56,902 nt of DNA from Holophagaceae bacterium (GTDB lineage: Bacteria > Acidobacteriota > Holophagae > Holophagales > Holophagaceae): assembly GCA_025361125.1 (NCBI GenBank), contig JANYBM010000080.1:1-56902 (forward strand), read 5' to 3'. The notes beneath the pieces are model-generated. The model worked only from the letters and a program-made list of their open reading frames with translations, was not told the DNA's origin and did no database searches. Both the position numbers and the translations under genes were made by a program. This document shows positions 33,459 to 42,688 of this stretch, in pieces (within the stretch, counting starts at the first letter, position 1; each line of letters opens with the position of its first letter).

Positions 33459-35507
33459 CTACCAAATACTCGGGCGCACATTCTCTGGGCGTTTCATGGC
33501 ATCGCCATCGTGGCAGGCGAAGGCCGTGTAGAACTCCGGCAGGTTGGAGAGTGGACCGATGGTGCGGTACTGACCCGGGCTGTGCGGATCGGTGTTGAGC
33601 CTCACCCGCAGGGCCTCTGGGCGCATGACGTTGCGCCAGATGATTGCGAAATTCAGAAAAAATCTTTGCGGCCCAGTGAAGCCGTCAATGGGGTCCGCCT
33701 GCTTTCCGGCCAGGCTCTTCTGCCAGGCCGCGTAAGAGATCTTCAGACCACCGAGATCGGCGATATTTTCGCCCAGGGTGAGTTTGCCGTTCACGTTCTG
33801 ATCCGGCAGCGCCTTGAAGGCGTCGAACTCTTTCACGACCAGATCCGTACGGCTCTCGTAGGCTTTTTTATCCTCCGGGGTCCACCAGTTTTTCAGGTTG
33901 CCTTCGGCATCGTATTGGCTGCCCGAATCGTCGAAGCCGTGGGTCATTTCATGGCCGATGACCGTGCCGATACCGCCGTAATTCACCGCATCGTCGGCCT
34001 TCGCATCAAAGAATGGCGGCTGCAGAATACCCGCCGGAAACACTATCTCATTCATGGTGGGGCTGTAGTAGGCGTTCACGGTGGAGGGCGTCATCCCCCA
34101 TTCCGTGCGGTCAATGGGCTGCCCCAGTTTCTCGATGTTGTGCCTGGATTCATAGGCCCGGGATCGCATGATGTTGCCGTAAAAATCCCCGCGCTTGATC
34201 TCGATCTTGGATGCGTCCTTCCATTGGTCGGGATAGCCTACCTTCACTCCAAAGGCCGCGAGCTTCTTCAGGGCCTGTTGCTTGGTGTCTTCACCCATCC
34301 AGGGCAGCGCGATTATTTTTTCTTTCAGCGCGGTGCGGAGATTCTCGATGAGCACCACCATTTTCTGTTTGGCTTCAGGGCTGAAGGCCTTTTTCACATA
34401 GAGTTGGCCCGCGGCTTCACCCAGCGCCGATGGGGTGTCCAGCACTGCCTGGACACGCTTCCAGCGATCCTGTTGTTGAGGGATTCCATTCAGCGTGCGG
34501 CTATTGAAATCGAACGCTTCATCCACGAATGGTTTGGAAAGATAGGGCGCCGCGGAACTGATCGCGTGCCAGCGCAGGTAAGCCCGCCATTCCGGCAAGG
34601 TCATCTGGTCCGCCAGGATGCCGAACTCTTTGAAGAAGTCTGGCTGACGCACGTTCACAGCCGCAAGGTGCTTGATCCCACGATCCTTGAAATAGGCGCT
34701 CCAATCAAACTGCGGTGCCAGTTGCACCAGCTCGGACACGGGCATTTTATGATAGGTCTTCTGGGGATCGCGCTGTTCCACACGAGTCATGGAGGCCTTG
34801 GCCAACCGCGTTTCCACCAGCATCACCGCATCGGCGTGAGCGCCCGCATCCAGGGGGTCTTCGCCCACCAACACCATCATCCTGGCCACATGCGCGAGGT
34901 ATTTTGCGCGCAGCTCCTTGGATTTCGCGTCGTCCTTGGTGTAGTAATCGCGGTCTGGCAAGCCCAGGCCACCTTGACTCAGTTGCACGATGTACTGCGT
35001 GCTGTTCTTGGCATCTTGACTGACCCCGAGGCCAAACCCGCCACCCCCCGCCCGCGCCTCGTGAAAGGACGCCAGCACTGGCGCCAGATCCTTCGGTCCG
35101 CGCATCGCCCCGATGCGATCCAGCCATGGTTTCAAGGGTGCGGCGCCCAGTTTTTCGACGGCCATCTCGTCCATGCCCGAAGCAAAGAAGTCGCCGATCT
35201 TTTGTTCATTGGAACCCTTCTTCCAATCCGTGCGTTTGGAAGTCTCCTCCAGGATGGCGTGCAGTGTGTCGCGGTTGCGGTCCGCCAATTCCTCGAAACT
35301 CCCGAAGCGCGCCTTGTCCGAGGGAATGGTGGTCCGCTTGAGCCATCCGCCGTTTGCATACTGATAAAAATCATCGCAAGGCTTCACCGAAGTATCCAAG
35401 TTCGCCGGGTCAATGGCCTTGGGAATGGCCTTGGGCACAGGGTTTTCAGCCACCAGCGTGGCGGCAAGCAGCCCAATGGAAAAAAGAGCAGGAGAGAGGT
35501 GGGACAT
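33459..35507 (-). CDS. M13-family zinc metallopeptidase (neprilysin-like), copy 2
   Basis: 682 residues with a short signal peptide (MSHLSPALFSIGLLAATLVA). HEMTHGFDD (~519), LGENIADLGGL and VNAYYSPTMNEI are all present, so it should be active. The same domain order as its downstream paralogue shows a tandem duplication, but the two have diverged considerably. It starts 35 bp after the mfd stop on the same strand, so read-through from mfd is possible. GAGGTTTC precedes the start. Confidence 0.94.
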   Translation of the reverse strand: MSHLSPALFSIGLLAATLVAENPVPKAIPKAIDPANLDTSVKPCDDFYQYANGGWLKRTTIPSDKARFGSFEELADRNRDTLHAILEETSKRTDWKKGSNEQKIGDFFASGMDEMAVEKLGAAPLKPWLDRIGAMRGPKDLAPVLASFHEARAGGGGFGLGVSQDAKNSTQYIVQLSQGGLGLPDRDYYTKDDAKSKELRAKYLAHVARMMVLVGEDPLDAGAHADAVMLVETRLAKASMTRVEQRDPQKTYHKMPVSELVQLAPQFDWSAYFKDRGIKHLAAVNVRQPDFFKEFGILADQMTLPEWRAYLRWHAISSAAPYLSKPFVDEAFDFNSRTLNGIPQQQDRWKRVQAVLDTPSALGEAAGQLYVKKAFSPEAKQKMVVLIENLRTALKEKIIALPWMGEDTKQQALKKLAAFGVKVGYPDQWKDASKIEIKRGDFYGNIMRSRAYESRHNIEKLGQPIDRTEWGMTPSTVNAYYSPTMNEIVFPAGILQPPFFDAKADDAVNYGGIGTVIGHEMTHGFDDSGSQYDAEGNLKNWWTPEDKKAYESRTDLVVKEFDAFKALPDQNVNGKLTLGENIADLGGLKISYAAWQKSLAGKQADPIDGFTGPQRFFLNFAIIWRNVMRPEALRVRLNTDPHSPGQYRTIGPLSNLPEFYTAFACHDGDAMKRPENVRPSIW

Positions 35508-35542
35508 AGAAACCTCGTTAGATGAGGTTTACAGCGTAGCAC

Positions 35543-38500
35543 TCAAACCCCGTCAGGCGAACCCAATAACCCCGCCCATTCCCGCAGCACTTCTTGTGCT
35601 TGGCGGATAGGCCCAAATTCCCCAGGTGAAACGGGTAGCAACACGGTGCCATCGGGATTGAATTGGGCATCTTTTTTGGCACGGACCCAGGCCATGAGAC
35701 TGCCTGGGTCCACCGGCGTCAAGGGACTGAGGCGCAACTTGAGGCGATTCCCGGCGAGGCTGACTTCCCCCACCGCCAGGGCTTGGGCCAGGACGCGGAC
35801 TTTCAGCAATTCAAAAAACCGGGCGCTCTCCTCGTCATCTTGGGGAATTTGTCCGAAGCGGTCTTCGAGATCCAGGCGGTACAAGTCCAGGTCGCGTTCG
35901 TTTTTCAATCGAGAAGCACGCTTGTAGGCCACCAGCCGTTCGCTCGCCGCATCCAGCCACCGACGGCCCAGTTGTCCAGGAGCGCCCAGGGTGATGCGCA
36001 CTTCAAAAGTGCCGGAAGGTTGCCCTTGCAATTCTTGGAGCGTTTCTTCCAGCAGCTTGATGTAAAGCTCAAAGCCGATGTCGTGGATCTGGCCCGACTG
36101 TTCACCCCCCAGAAGATTGCCAGCACCACGGAGTTCCAGGTCCAGCGCGGCCACCCGGAACCCGCTGCCCAATTCAGAAAAATCTTCCAGCGCCTGCAAT
36201 CGTTTGCGTGCGTCCTCGCTGATTTCACCTTTGCCGGGAATCAATAAATAGGCGTAGGCCGGCACGTCGCTGCGGCCCACGCGACCGCGCAGTTGATAGA
36301 GCTGCGAAAGGCCGAAAGTATCCGCGCGATGGACGATCAGCGTGTTGGCGTTGGGCACGTCCAGCCCATTCTCGACGATGGTCGTGGCCACGAGCACATC
36401 AATGCGGCCTTCCATGAAGGCAAGCATCACCTGCTCCAGGCCATCGTCCGTGAGCTGCCCATGACCCACCCCGACGCGCGCATCCGGCACCAGCTCCCGG
36501 ATTCGCGCAGCGACGCTCACGATGCTATCGACACGGTTATGGACCACGTAAACCTGGCCGCCGCGCCGCAGTTCGAATTGGATGGCGCTGGCGATGATCT
36601 CATCACTCCAGGGCGCGACGACCGTCTCGATGGCGAGCCGGTTTTTCGGTGGCGTCTCGATCAGGGAAATTTCGCGAAGCCCCGTCAGGCTCATGTGCAG
36701 CGTGCGCGGAATGGGCGTGGCGCTCAAGGCCAGCACGTCGACATTGGCGCGGAGATGTTTCAGTTTTTCCTTGTGGGAGACGCCGAATCGCTGTTCCTCG
36801 TCAATGACCACCAGGCCCAAGTCCGCGAAGGTGTTGCGGGCGCCGAGCAATTGATGGGTCCCGATGATGATCTCGACCTTTCCGTCGGCCACGTCCTGCT
36901 GGATTTGCTTGGCCTCGGCCTTGTCCACAAAGCGGTTGAGCATTTCGATGCGCACGGGAAATCCGGCGAAGCGTTCCTTGAAGGTTCTGAAATGCTGGAA
37001 GCAGAGAATCGTTGTGGGGCACAGCACCGCCACCTGCTTGCCCTCCAACGCCACCTTGGCGGCGGCACGCATGGCAACTTCGGTTTTGCCGAAACCCACG
37101 TCGCCCACTATCAGCCGATCCATGGGCTTGTGGCTTTCCAGGTCGGCCTTGATGGCCTCGCCTGCTTCGATCTGATCCTTGGTGGGCTCATAGGGAAAGC
37201 TGGCTTCGAACTCCGCCATTTCCGGGCCATCCGGCGGATAGGCATGGCCCTTTTCGAGCTTGCGCTTGGCGTAGAGTTTCAGTAATTCTTCGGCCATGTC
37301 GCGGATGGCTTTCTTGGCGCGCCGCTTGATCTTGGCCCAGGAGGCGCCGCCCAGCTTGTCGAGCGGGGGCAGCGAACCATCCGGCGAAACGAAACGCTGG
37401 ATCAGATCCGCGCGTTCGAGGCTGACCTGAAGCTGGCCGCCGTCGGAATAGCGGAGCTGGATGACTTCGTGCAGTTCTCCGCCGACGCTCAGCTCCTGAA
37501 AGCCTACAAATTCGCCGATGCCATGGTCCAGATGCACCACGCGATCACCGGGCCTCAGGTCCCGGAGATCGGACATGAAGGCACTGGACGCACTGCGTTT
37601 CGGCGGCGCGGCCATGGCTTTGCGCCCGAAGATCTCCCGTTCCGTGAGCACCAGAAGCCGAGCTTCCCTGATGTACATTCCTGCGCTGAGGGCCAGGTGA
37701 ACCGTGCGACAGCCGCTCTCGCTGCCGTTGCCCAAGGGCAATTCGTAGTCTGAGAGAATCTCGCCTAGGCGATCGCGCATTCCGGGGGTGGACCCCGCCA
37801 AATAAATTCGATGTTCTGTGAGTGCGAGTTCCTGTAAATAGGTGGCCAGCTCCGAGAGTCGGCCCTGGAATTCCCGCGGCTTTTGCGCCGTGAACGGCAC
37901 GGTGGCCTCGGTTTGCCATTCCGTAAGCTGGAGCGTGGCGCGGCTGGGATCATTGGGCAGGAAGCGGTCACCGAAATCTGGGCACACCACGCCGCCTCGA
38001 CGCAGAGATTCAAGGGCCAGGTCCACGCGCTCCTCTTCCTTGGCACGAAGCGCGTCGTTCCATTCCGTTTCCAGCCGCACGCGCAAACAGGGCGCCACCC
38101 AATGGGCGAGTTGTCCGCTGGGCTGAGCCAGTAATGGATAAAACAATTCTTCGCCGGGAAAGTGGCCATGGGTGGCCAGCCGCGAGCGGCGGAAAGCAAG
38201 ATCATCCACGGGTTCCGTGGTGCGATCCGCCCGGGATTGCACAGCTTTCAATAAGGGGGTTCCATCGCCACGGGCCGCCTCATAGCGAGGATAGATGGTC
38301 AGCTTTTCCAATTCCTCACCGGTGCGGCGCTGGGTGTCAGGATCAAAGGGCGCGAGCTTTTCCAATTCATCGCCAAAGGTTTCCAGGCGCAAGGGCTGAT
38401 CGAGATGATCCGGCCACAGATCAATGACCAGGCCCCGGGCGCTGAACTCCCCAGGGCTCGAGGCCAGCTCCGTACGCCGGTAGCCCAGCGCCACCAAAGT

Positions 38501-38968
38501 TTCCAGCAGCAATTCCCGGGGCACTTCGGTGCCCTTCTGCAATTCCAATTTCTGTTTCTGAAACCAAGTGGGATGGGGGAGTTTTTCAAAAGAGGCGAGC
38601 GGTCCCGTCACCAGCACCGTAACGCGGCGCTCCAGCAATCCGATGAGCGTGGCCAGACGGTCCCGCAGCACCATGCCAGGCGGGGACGATTCGCCCCCCA
38701 AATAAGGCGCCATTCCGGGGAAATGCGCCACTCCCGCACCCGGCAGCAGCACCCGCAGATCCTGAGCCAGGTGTTGAGCTTCGGCCTCGCTGGGCGCGTC
38801 CACCCACAAGGGTTGGAGCCGCCCTTCCCGTGTTATCCAGCGCGCCAGCAGCAGCGCGAGGGCCGAAGGCTCCGCCCAGCGCAACTTCGCATCAGGTAAC
38901 AAGCCTGAGCTAGTCCCATCCAAAAGTCGTAGCAGTTCATCGAGCTTGGCCCGGTCGCGGGATTCCAT
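35543..38968 (-). CDS. mfd: Transcription-repair coupling factor Mfd
   Basis: 1,141 residues from ATG 38968, which follows GGAGGG at short spacing; an in-frame GTG at 38998 is the alternative. Mfd removes RNA polymerase stalled at DNA damage and recruits UvrA. Visible parts: UvrB-homology region in the first third, the RNAP-interacting domain (LRPGDRVVHLDHGIGEFVGF), RecG-like helicase motifs GDVGFGKTEVAMRAA, DEEQRFGV, LSATPIPRTLHMS and LRGRVGRSDVPAYAYLL, and the C-terminal TRCF domain. Cytoplasmic. Confidence 0.97.
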   Translation of the reverse strand: MESRDRAKLDELLRLLDGTSSGLLPDAKLRWAEPSALALLLARWITREGRLQPLWVDAPSEAEAQHLAQDLRVLLPGAGVAHFPGMAPYLGGESSPPGMVLRDRLATLIGLLERRVTVLVTGPLASFEKLPHPTWFQKQKLELQKGTEVPRELLLETLVALGYRRTELASSPGEFSARGLVIDLWPDHLDQPLRLETFGDELEKLAPFDPDTQRRTGEELEKLTIYPRYEAARGDGTPLLKAVQSRADRTTEPVDDLAFRRSRLATHGHFPGEELFYPLLAQPSGQLAHWVAPCLRVRLETEWNDALRAKEEERVDLALESLRRGGVVCPDFGDRFLPNDPSRATLQLTEWQTEATVPFTAQKPREFQGRLSELATYLQELALTEHRIYLAGSTPGMRDRLGEILSDYELPLGNGSESGCRTVHLALSAGMYIREARLLVLTEREIFGRKAMAAPPKRSASSAFMSDLRDLRPGDRVVHLDHGIGEFVGFQELSVGGELHEVIQLRYSDGGQLQVSLERADLIQRFVSPDGSLPPLDKLGGASWAKIKRRAKKAIRDMAEELLKLYAKRKLEKGHAYPPDGPEMAEFEASFPYEPTKDQIEAGEAIKADLESHKPMDRLIVGDVGFGKTEVAMRAAAKVALEGKQVAVLCPTTILCFQHFRTFKERFAGFPVRIEMLNRFVDKAEAKQIQQDVADGKVEIIIGTHQLLGARNTFADLGLVVIDEEQRFGVSHKEKLKHLRANVDVLALSATPIPRTLHMSLTGLREISLIETPPKNRLAIETVVAPWSDEIIASAIQFELRRGGQVYVVHNRVDSIVSVAARIRELVPDARVGVGHGQLTDDGLEQVMLAFMEGRIDVLVATTIVENGLDVPNANTLIVHRADTFGLSQLYQLRGRVGRSDVPAYAYLLIPGKGEISEDARKRLQALEDFSELGSGFRVAALDLELRGAGNLLGGEQSGQIHDIGFELYIKLLEETLQELQGQPSGTFEVRITLGAPGQLGRRWLDAASERLVAYKRASRLKNERDLDLYRLDLEDRFGQIPQDDEESARFFELLKVRVLAQALAVGEVSLAGNRLKLRLSPLTPVDPGSLMAWVRAKKDAQFNPDGTVLLPVSPGEFGPIRQAQEVLREWAGLLGSPDGV

Positions 38969-39111
38969 AGCCCTCCAGTGTGACGCAGGAAAGGACACTT
39001 CCGACCTTTTGAAAGTTGCAGTCCCATGTGAACTGCCTTCGGGCCCTACGAGTGCTAGGCACGCTTAGCAGTTGACCTATCATTAAGTCTTTCTCCAAGA
39101 TCGGAAGGGTG

Positions 39112-40314
39112 ATGTCAAAGGGGATTTTTTTTAACATTCCAGCCAGTGGCCATGTCTACCCGTCCCTGGCCATGACCGCAGAACTCGTGCGGCGTGGCGA
39201 GGAAGTCATCTATTACTCCACGGCGAAGAATCGTGGCGTGATCGAGGCCACCGGTGCGGCATACCGGGCCTATTCCACCCTTGACGACACCTTCAATGAC
39301 ACGCCACGACTGAACGGCACGAATCGGGAACTCGCCGCAGAGGTCCTGATGGAGTTCAGCCAGGAAATGCTGCCAGAACTGCTCGAGGTGGTACGGGCCG
39401 AATCTCCGGATTACATCCTGCACGATTCGATGTGCACCTGGGGAACGCTGGTGGCCCGCATCCTGGATATTCCATCGGTCGTTTCACTGGCGCTCTGGAA
39501 ATTCACGCCGTCCATGAGGAGCCACTTCGCAGAAGAACATGGCGCTCCATACGAATCCGCCAAAGGGCTTTCGCACGCGATCCGCTTCCATCAAATTTCG
39601 CGCCAGATCGGCCAGCAATATGGGATCAAACCGCTGTCCTACCAGGAAGTATTCAACGCGAACGGCGACCTGACCATCAGCTACTCCTCGGCGGAGCTCC
39701 AGCCCGACTCGGAAACCCTGGATCCAAGCATCCATTTCGTCGGCACGTCCGTGGCGGCGCGGGGGGATGAACCAGATTTTCCCTTGGACCTGCTGGAAGG
39801 CGGGCCCGTCATCTATATATCACTCGGCACGGTGCTGAACAGGAATCCGAAATTCTTTCAAGCGTGCATGGCGGCTTTCGAGGACAGCTCTCGCACTGTG
39901 GTGATGGCCATCGGGAATCGCTTGGACATCAAGGCGCTTGGTCCCATACCTCCGAATTTCGTCGTGCACAATACCGTCCCACCCATCGAGATCCTGAAGC
40001 GGAGCGACCTGTTCATCACCCATGCCGGGATGAACAGTGTCCATGAGGCCCTGTACTTGAATGTCCCAATGCTGTTGGCACCCCAGCAATCCGAGCAGGC
40101 CATAACGGCTGCGAGGGTGGTGGAGTTGGGGACTGGGCTCCTGGTTGGAGAGATGACCCCCGAATCGCTCAGGATGAAGGCCGAAACCGTGTTAAACGAC
40201 CCGACCTACCGCCAGCGGGCCACCAGGCTGGGCGAATCGCTACGCACCGCTGGAGGGCCCCAACGCGCGGCTGATTTAATCCTGGCGCACGTTGCTTCCC
40301 TTGCGAGGCGATGA
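39112..40314 (+). CDS. MGT-type (GT-B, family 1) glycosyltransferase
   Basis: 400 residues from ATG 39112, with GGAAGG 4 nt upstream; a GTG directly before it is less likely. The N-terminus KGIFFNIPASGHVYPSLAMTAELV has the acceptor-side His of family 1 enzymes. The donor side shows VIYISLGTVLNRNP, VPPIEILKRSDLFITHAGMNSVHEAL and VPMLLAPQQSEQ, the UGT/MGT signature. Relatives (YjiC, CrtX, macrolide transferases) glycosylate small hydrophobic acceptors. First gene of a three-gene operon with a GT2 and a P450, implying a glycosylated, oxidised product. Confidence 0.9.
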   Translation: MSKGIFFNIPASGHVYPSLAMTAELVRRGEEVIYYSTAKNRGVIEATGAAYRAYSTLDDTFNDTPRLNGTNRELAAEVLMEFSQEMLPELLEVVRAESPDYILHDSMCTWGTLVARILDIPSVVSLALWKFTPSMRSHFAEEHGAPYESAKGLSHAIRFHQISRQIGQQYGIKPLSYQEVFNANGDLTISYSSAELQPDSETLDPSIHFVGTSVAARGDEPDFPLDLLEGGPVIYISLGTVLNRNPKFFQACMAAFEDSSRTVVMAIGNRLDIKALGPIPPNFVVHNTVPPIEILKRSDLFITHAGMNSVHEALYLNVPMLLAPQQSEQAITAARVVELGTGLLVGEMTPESLRMKAETVLNDPTYRQRATRLGESLRTAGGPQRAADLILAHVASLARR

Positions 40315-40317
40315 TCG

Positions 40318-41337
40318 ATGACCCTGGACGAGCCCTTGAAGCGAATAGATCAACGACCGATTCCGGTCGCCGACCCTGGTGTGAGGGCATTTCTCTGCGC
40401 GCGCAATGAACTGCCGCGGTTGCCTTTCCTGCTGGAATACCATCGCCGCTTGGGGGTGGAGCTTTTTTTTATCGTGGATAACGATTCCTCCGATGGGTCG
40501 GTCGAATATCTTTTGAGTGAACCGGATGTCCGCCTTTGGCACACGGGCTCCAGTTATCGGGAGAGCAACTTCGGCACAAAGTGGGCCGAAACGCTGATGA
40601 ATGAGTTCGCCGTGGATCAGTGGGCTCTGTTCATTGATGCCGATGAGCTACTGGTTTATCCCGAATGTGAACAGGTCGCCCTTACCACCGTGTGCGACTT
40701 TCTTGACCAGAACCATTTCCGCGTGTTACCGACGCCTCTGCTCGATATGTACTCCGACCGCCCAGTCATTGAAACAACCTATGAAGCCGGGCAGGACATG
40801 CTCTCGGTCTGTCCCTTTTTCGATAGCAAGGACTACTTTTTCAACCCCCAATCGGGCCACATCATTGGCGGGGTACGCCATCGGCTGTTCCGGTCTGCTG
40901 AACCAAAACCTGAACCCCCCATTGTGCTGAACAAGTACGCCCTGCGCCGTTGGTTGCCGGGCAACGACTTGGATAGAGGCGTCCATCGTTCGTTCCTGCC
41001 GGGCGTGAATAGCACTCTGCTGACAGGAGCACTGTTCCACTTCAAATTCATAGCCAGCTTCGTGCGGCATGCCCAGGAGGAATCCGTCCGGAAAGAGCAT
41101 TGGAACGGAGCCTCCGAATATGCGGACTACATGAGAAAATTTGCGGAATCGCCCAACCTCTGCCTCATGGGCCCGCACTCCATTCGTTACGAGAATAGCG
41201 AACAGCTGGTTCGCCTTGGCCTCATGCGCAGCTCGCCGAGCTTCCACGAGTTTGCAAAAAAGCCCGGTGATGACGAAGCTATTTCCCGGGTCACGCGATT
41301 CAGCGCGGGTGGCCTGGCAGGTGGCTTTGATGATTAG
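40318..41337 (+). CDS. Family 2-like glycosyltransferase
   Basis: 339 residues. The N-terminus VRAFLCARNELPRLPFLLEYHRRLGVELFFIVDNDSSDGS and the metal-binding ALFIDADELLVYP (~103-115) match the Glyco_tranf_2_4 (GT2/GT92-like) group. No membrane segments. ATG 40318 lies 4 bp after the MGT stop and its 3' end overlaps the P450 start by 8 bp, so the three are translationally linked. Donor and acceptor unknown; it could add a sugar to the product of the neighbouring MGT. Confidence 0.85.
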   Translation: MTLDEPLKRIDQRPIPVADPGVRAFLCARNELPRLPFLLEYHRRLGVELFFIVDNDSSDGSVEYLLSEPDVRLWHTGSSYRESNFGTKWAETLMNEFAVDQWALFIDADELLVYPECEQVALTTVCDFLDQNHFRVLPTPLLDMYSDRPVIETTYEAGQDMLSVCPFFDSKDYFFNPQSGHIIGGVRHRLFRSAEPKPEPPIVLNKYALRRWLPGNDLDRGVHRSFLPGVNSTLLTGALFHFKFIASFVRHAQEESVRKEHWNGASEYADYMRKFAESPNLCLMGPHSIRYENSEQLVRLGLMRSSPSFHEFAKKPGDDEAISRVTRFSAGGLAGGFDD

Positions 41338-42640
41338 GGAAACCACCATCCCCTTGGGTAGATTGCCGAAGGACTACCGCACGAACATGGGACCAGCCAT
41401 GGCCAGGTGCCATGTGGAATACGGGCCGATCTTCAGAGTCCATGGCCTCGGCGATGATTATATTTTCGTGATCGGCCCCGAAGCCAACAAGCTGGTGCTC
41501 CATACCCATCGGGAGGCCTTTTCCACGGCCATCGGCTGGGGGGAGATCCTGGGGCTGGGCGAGCATTTGGGCCACGGGCTCTTGAGCATGGATGGCCTGA
41601 CCCACGCGGACCACCGCCGCATGATGAACCCCGCCTTCGCGGTGGGCCATCTGAGCGAGTACCTGCGGGTGATGCAGCGGCTCGTCACCGAGGCCGTGGC
41701 CGACTGGGCGGCCCGCGGCACCGTGGATGTCTACGAGGAGGCCCGCCAGCTCACCTTCGCCATCGCTGCCGAAACCCTCGCCGGCCTCGATCCGGGAGCC
41801 GAGATTGAGCAGTTTGCCGCTTTATACGCCCAACTCCTCGATTTGCGCACCGTGGTCCCAGTTCAGGGCCGGGACGCTGCCTGGCGCCGACGCCGGGACC
41901 TGCTGTGGGACCGCCTGCGGGGGCTATTGCTCCCCAAGATCGAGGCGCGCCGCGCCCGGCCCGCCAGCGATGCCCTGGGCCTGCTCGTGGCCGCCCGGGA
42001 TCGCGACGGGAAGGCCCTTTCCGATGAGCAACTGATCGGCCACATGAACACCCTTCTGGTGGCGGGGCATGAGACCTCCACGAGCCTCATCGCCTGGTTC
42101 CTGTACCTCTTGAGCCAGCATCCGGACTACCTCGCCCGCATCCGGGGAGAACAGGAGGCCATCCTGGGGGATCGCGAGGGAGCGACCGCCGAGGACCTTC
42201 AGCGCATGAAGCTCCTGGGCTACGCCCTGAGCGAGACCGAGCGCCTGTACCCGCCCATCCCGAATGGGGCTCGGGGAGTGCTGACGGAGGTGCCCTTCCG
42301 GGGCCATGTCCTGCCGGCCGGCGCCAAACTCTTCTATTCCATCGTGGGCTCCCACTACCTGAAGGACGTGTGGACCGAACCAGAACGCTTCGATCCCGAT
42401 CGGTTCGCGCCGCCGCGCGAAGAAGACGTGAAGAACCCTTATGCACTGGTGGGTTTTGGGGGCGGCCCCCGCACCTGCATCGGCATCAATTTCGCCAAGC
42501 TGGAGATCAAGGCGCTCGCCACCCACTTGTTCCGCCGCTACGACCTCACACCGCTTCCAGGACAGGACATCCGGCAGCAGTACGACGTATCGGCGGCCCC
42601 GGTCCATGGCATCAAGCTCCGGCTGACGGCCCGCGCCTGA
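41330..42640 (+). CDS. Cytochrome P450
   Basis: 436 residues from ATG 41330, overlapping the GT2 stop; the frame is open further upstream but inside the GT2 gene. I-helix oxygen-binding AGHETST (~245), ExxR in ETERLYPP (~303), and heme loop FGGGPRTCIG with the Cys ligand (~383) are intact. The motif order and length fit a soluble bacterial class P450; no reductase or ferredoxin gene is adjacent. Substrate probably a lipid, terpenoid or polyketide-like molecule also modified by the two glycosyltransferases (inference). The IS element lies 49 bp downstream. Confidence 0.93.
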   Translation: MIRETTIPLGRLPKDYRTNMGPAMARCHVEYGPIFRVHGLGDDYIFVIGPEANKLVLHTHREAFSTAIGWGEILGLGEHLGHGLLSMDGLTHADHRRMMNPAFAVGHLSEYLRVMQRLVTEAVADWAARGTVDVYEEARQLTFAIAAETLAGLDPGAEIEQFAALYAQLLDLRTVVPVQGRDAAWRRRRDLLWDRLRGLLLPKIEARRARPASDALGLLVAARDRDGKALSDEQLIGHMNTLLVAGHETSTSLIAWFLYLLSQHPDYLARIRGEQEAILGDREGATAEDLQRMKLLGYALSETERLYPPIPNGARGVLTEVPFRGHVLPAGAKLFYSIVGSHYLKDVWTEPERFDPDRFAPPREEDVKNPYALVGFGGGPRTCIGINFAKLEIKALATHLFRRYDLTPLPGQDIRQQYDVSAAPVHGIKLRLTARA

Positions 42641-42688
42641 TCATTGGCGCCGGCAAGGCTCCGGCTCAACCCGCCTTAACCAGCCTTA

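Noticed and set aside
33327-35525. A 732-codon open frame on the plus strand opposite the second M13 peptidase
   Set aside because: It is the antisense shadow of a gene with intact catalytic motifs; the translation is His/Arg/Gly-rich and shows no domain. High GC third positions produce such frames.
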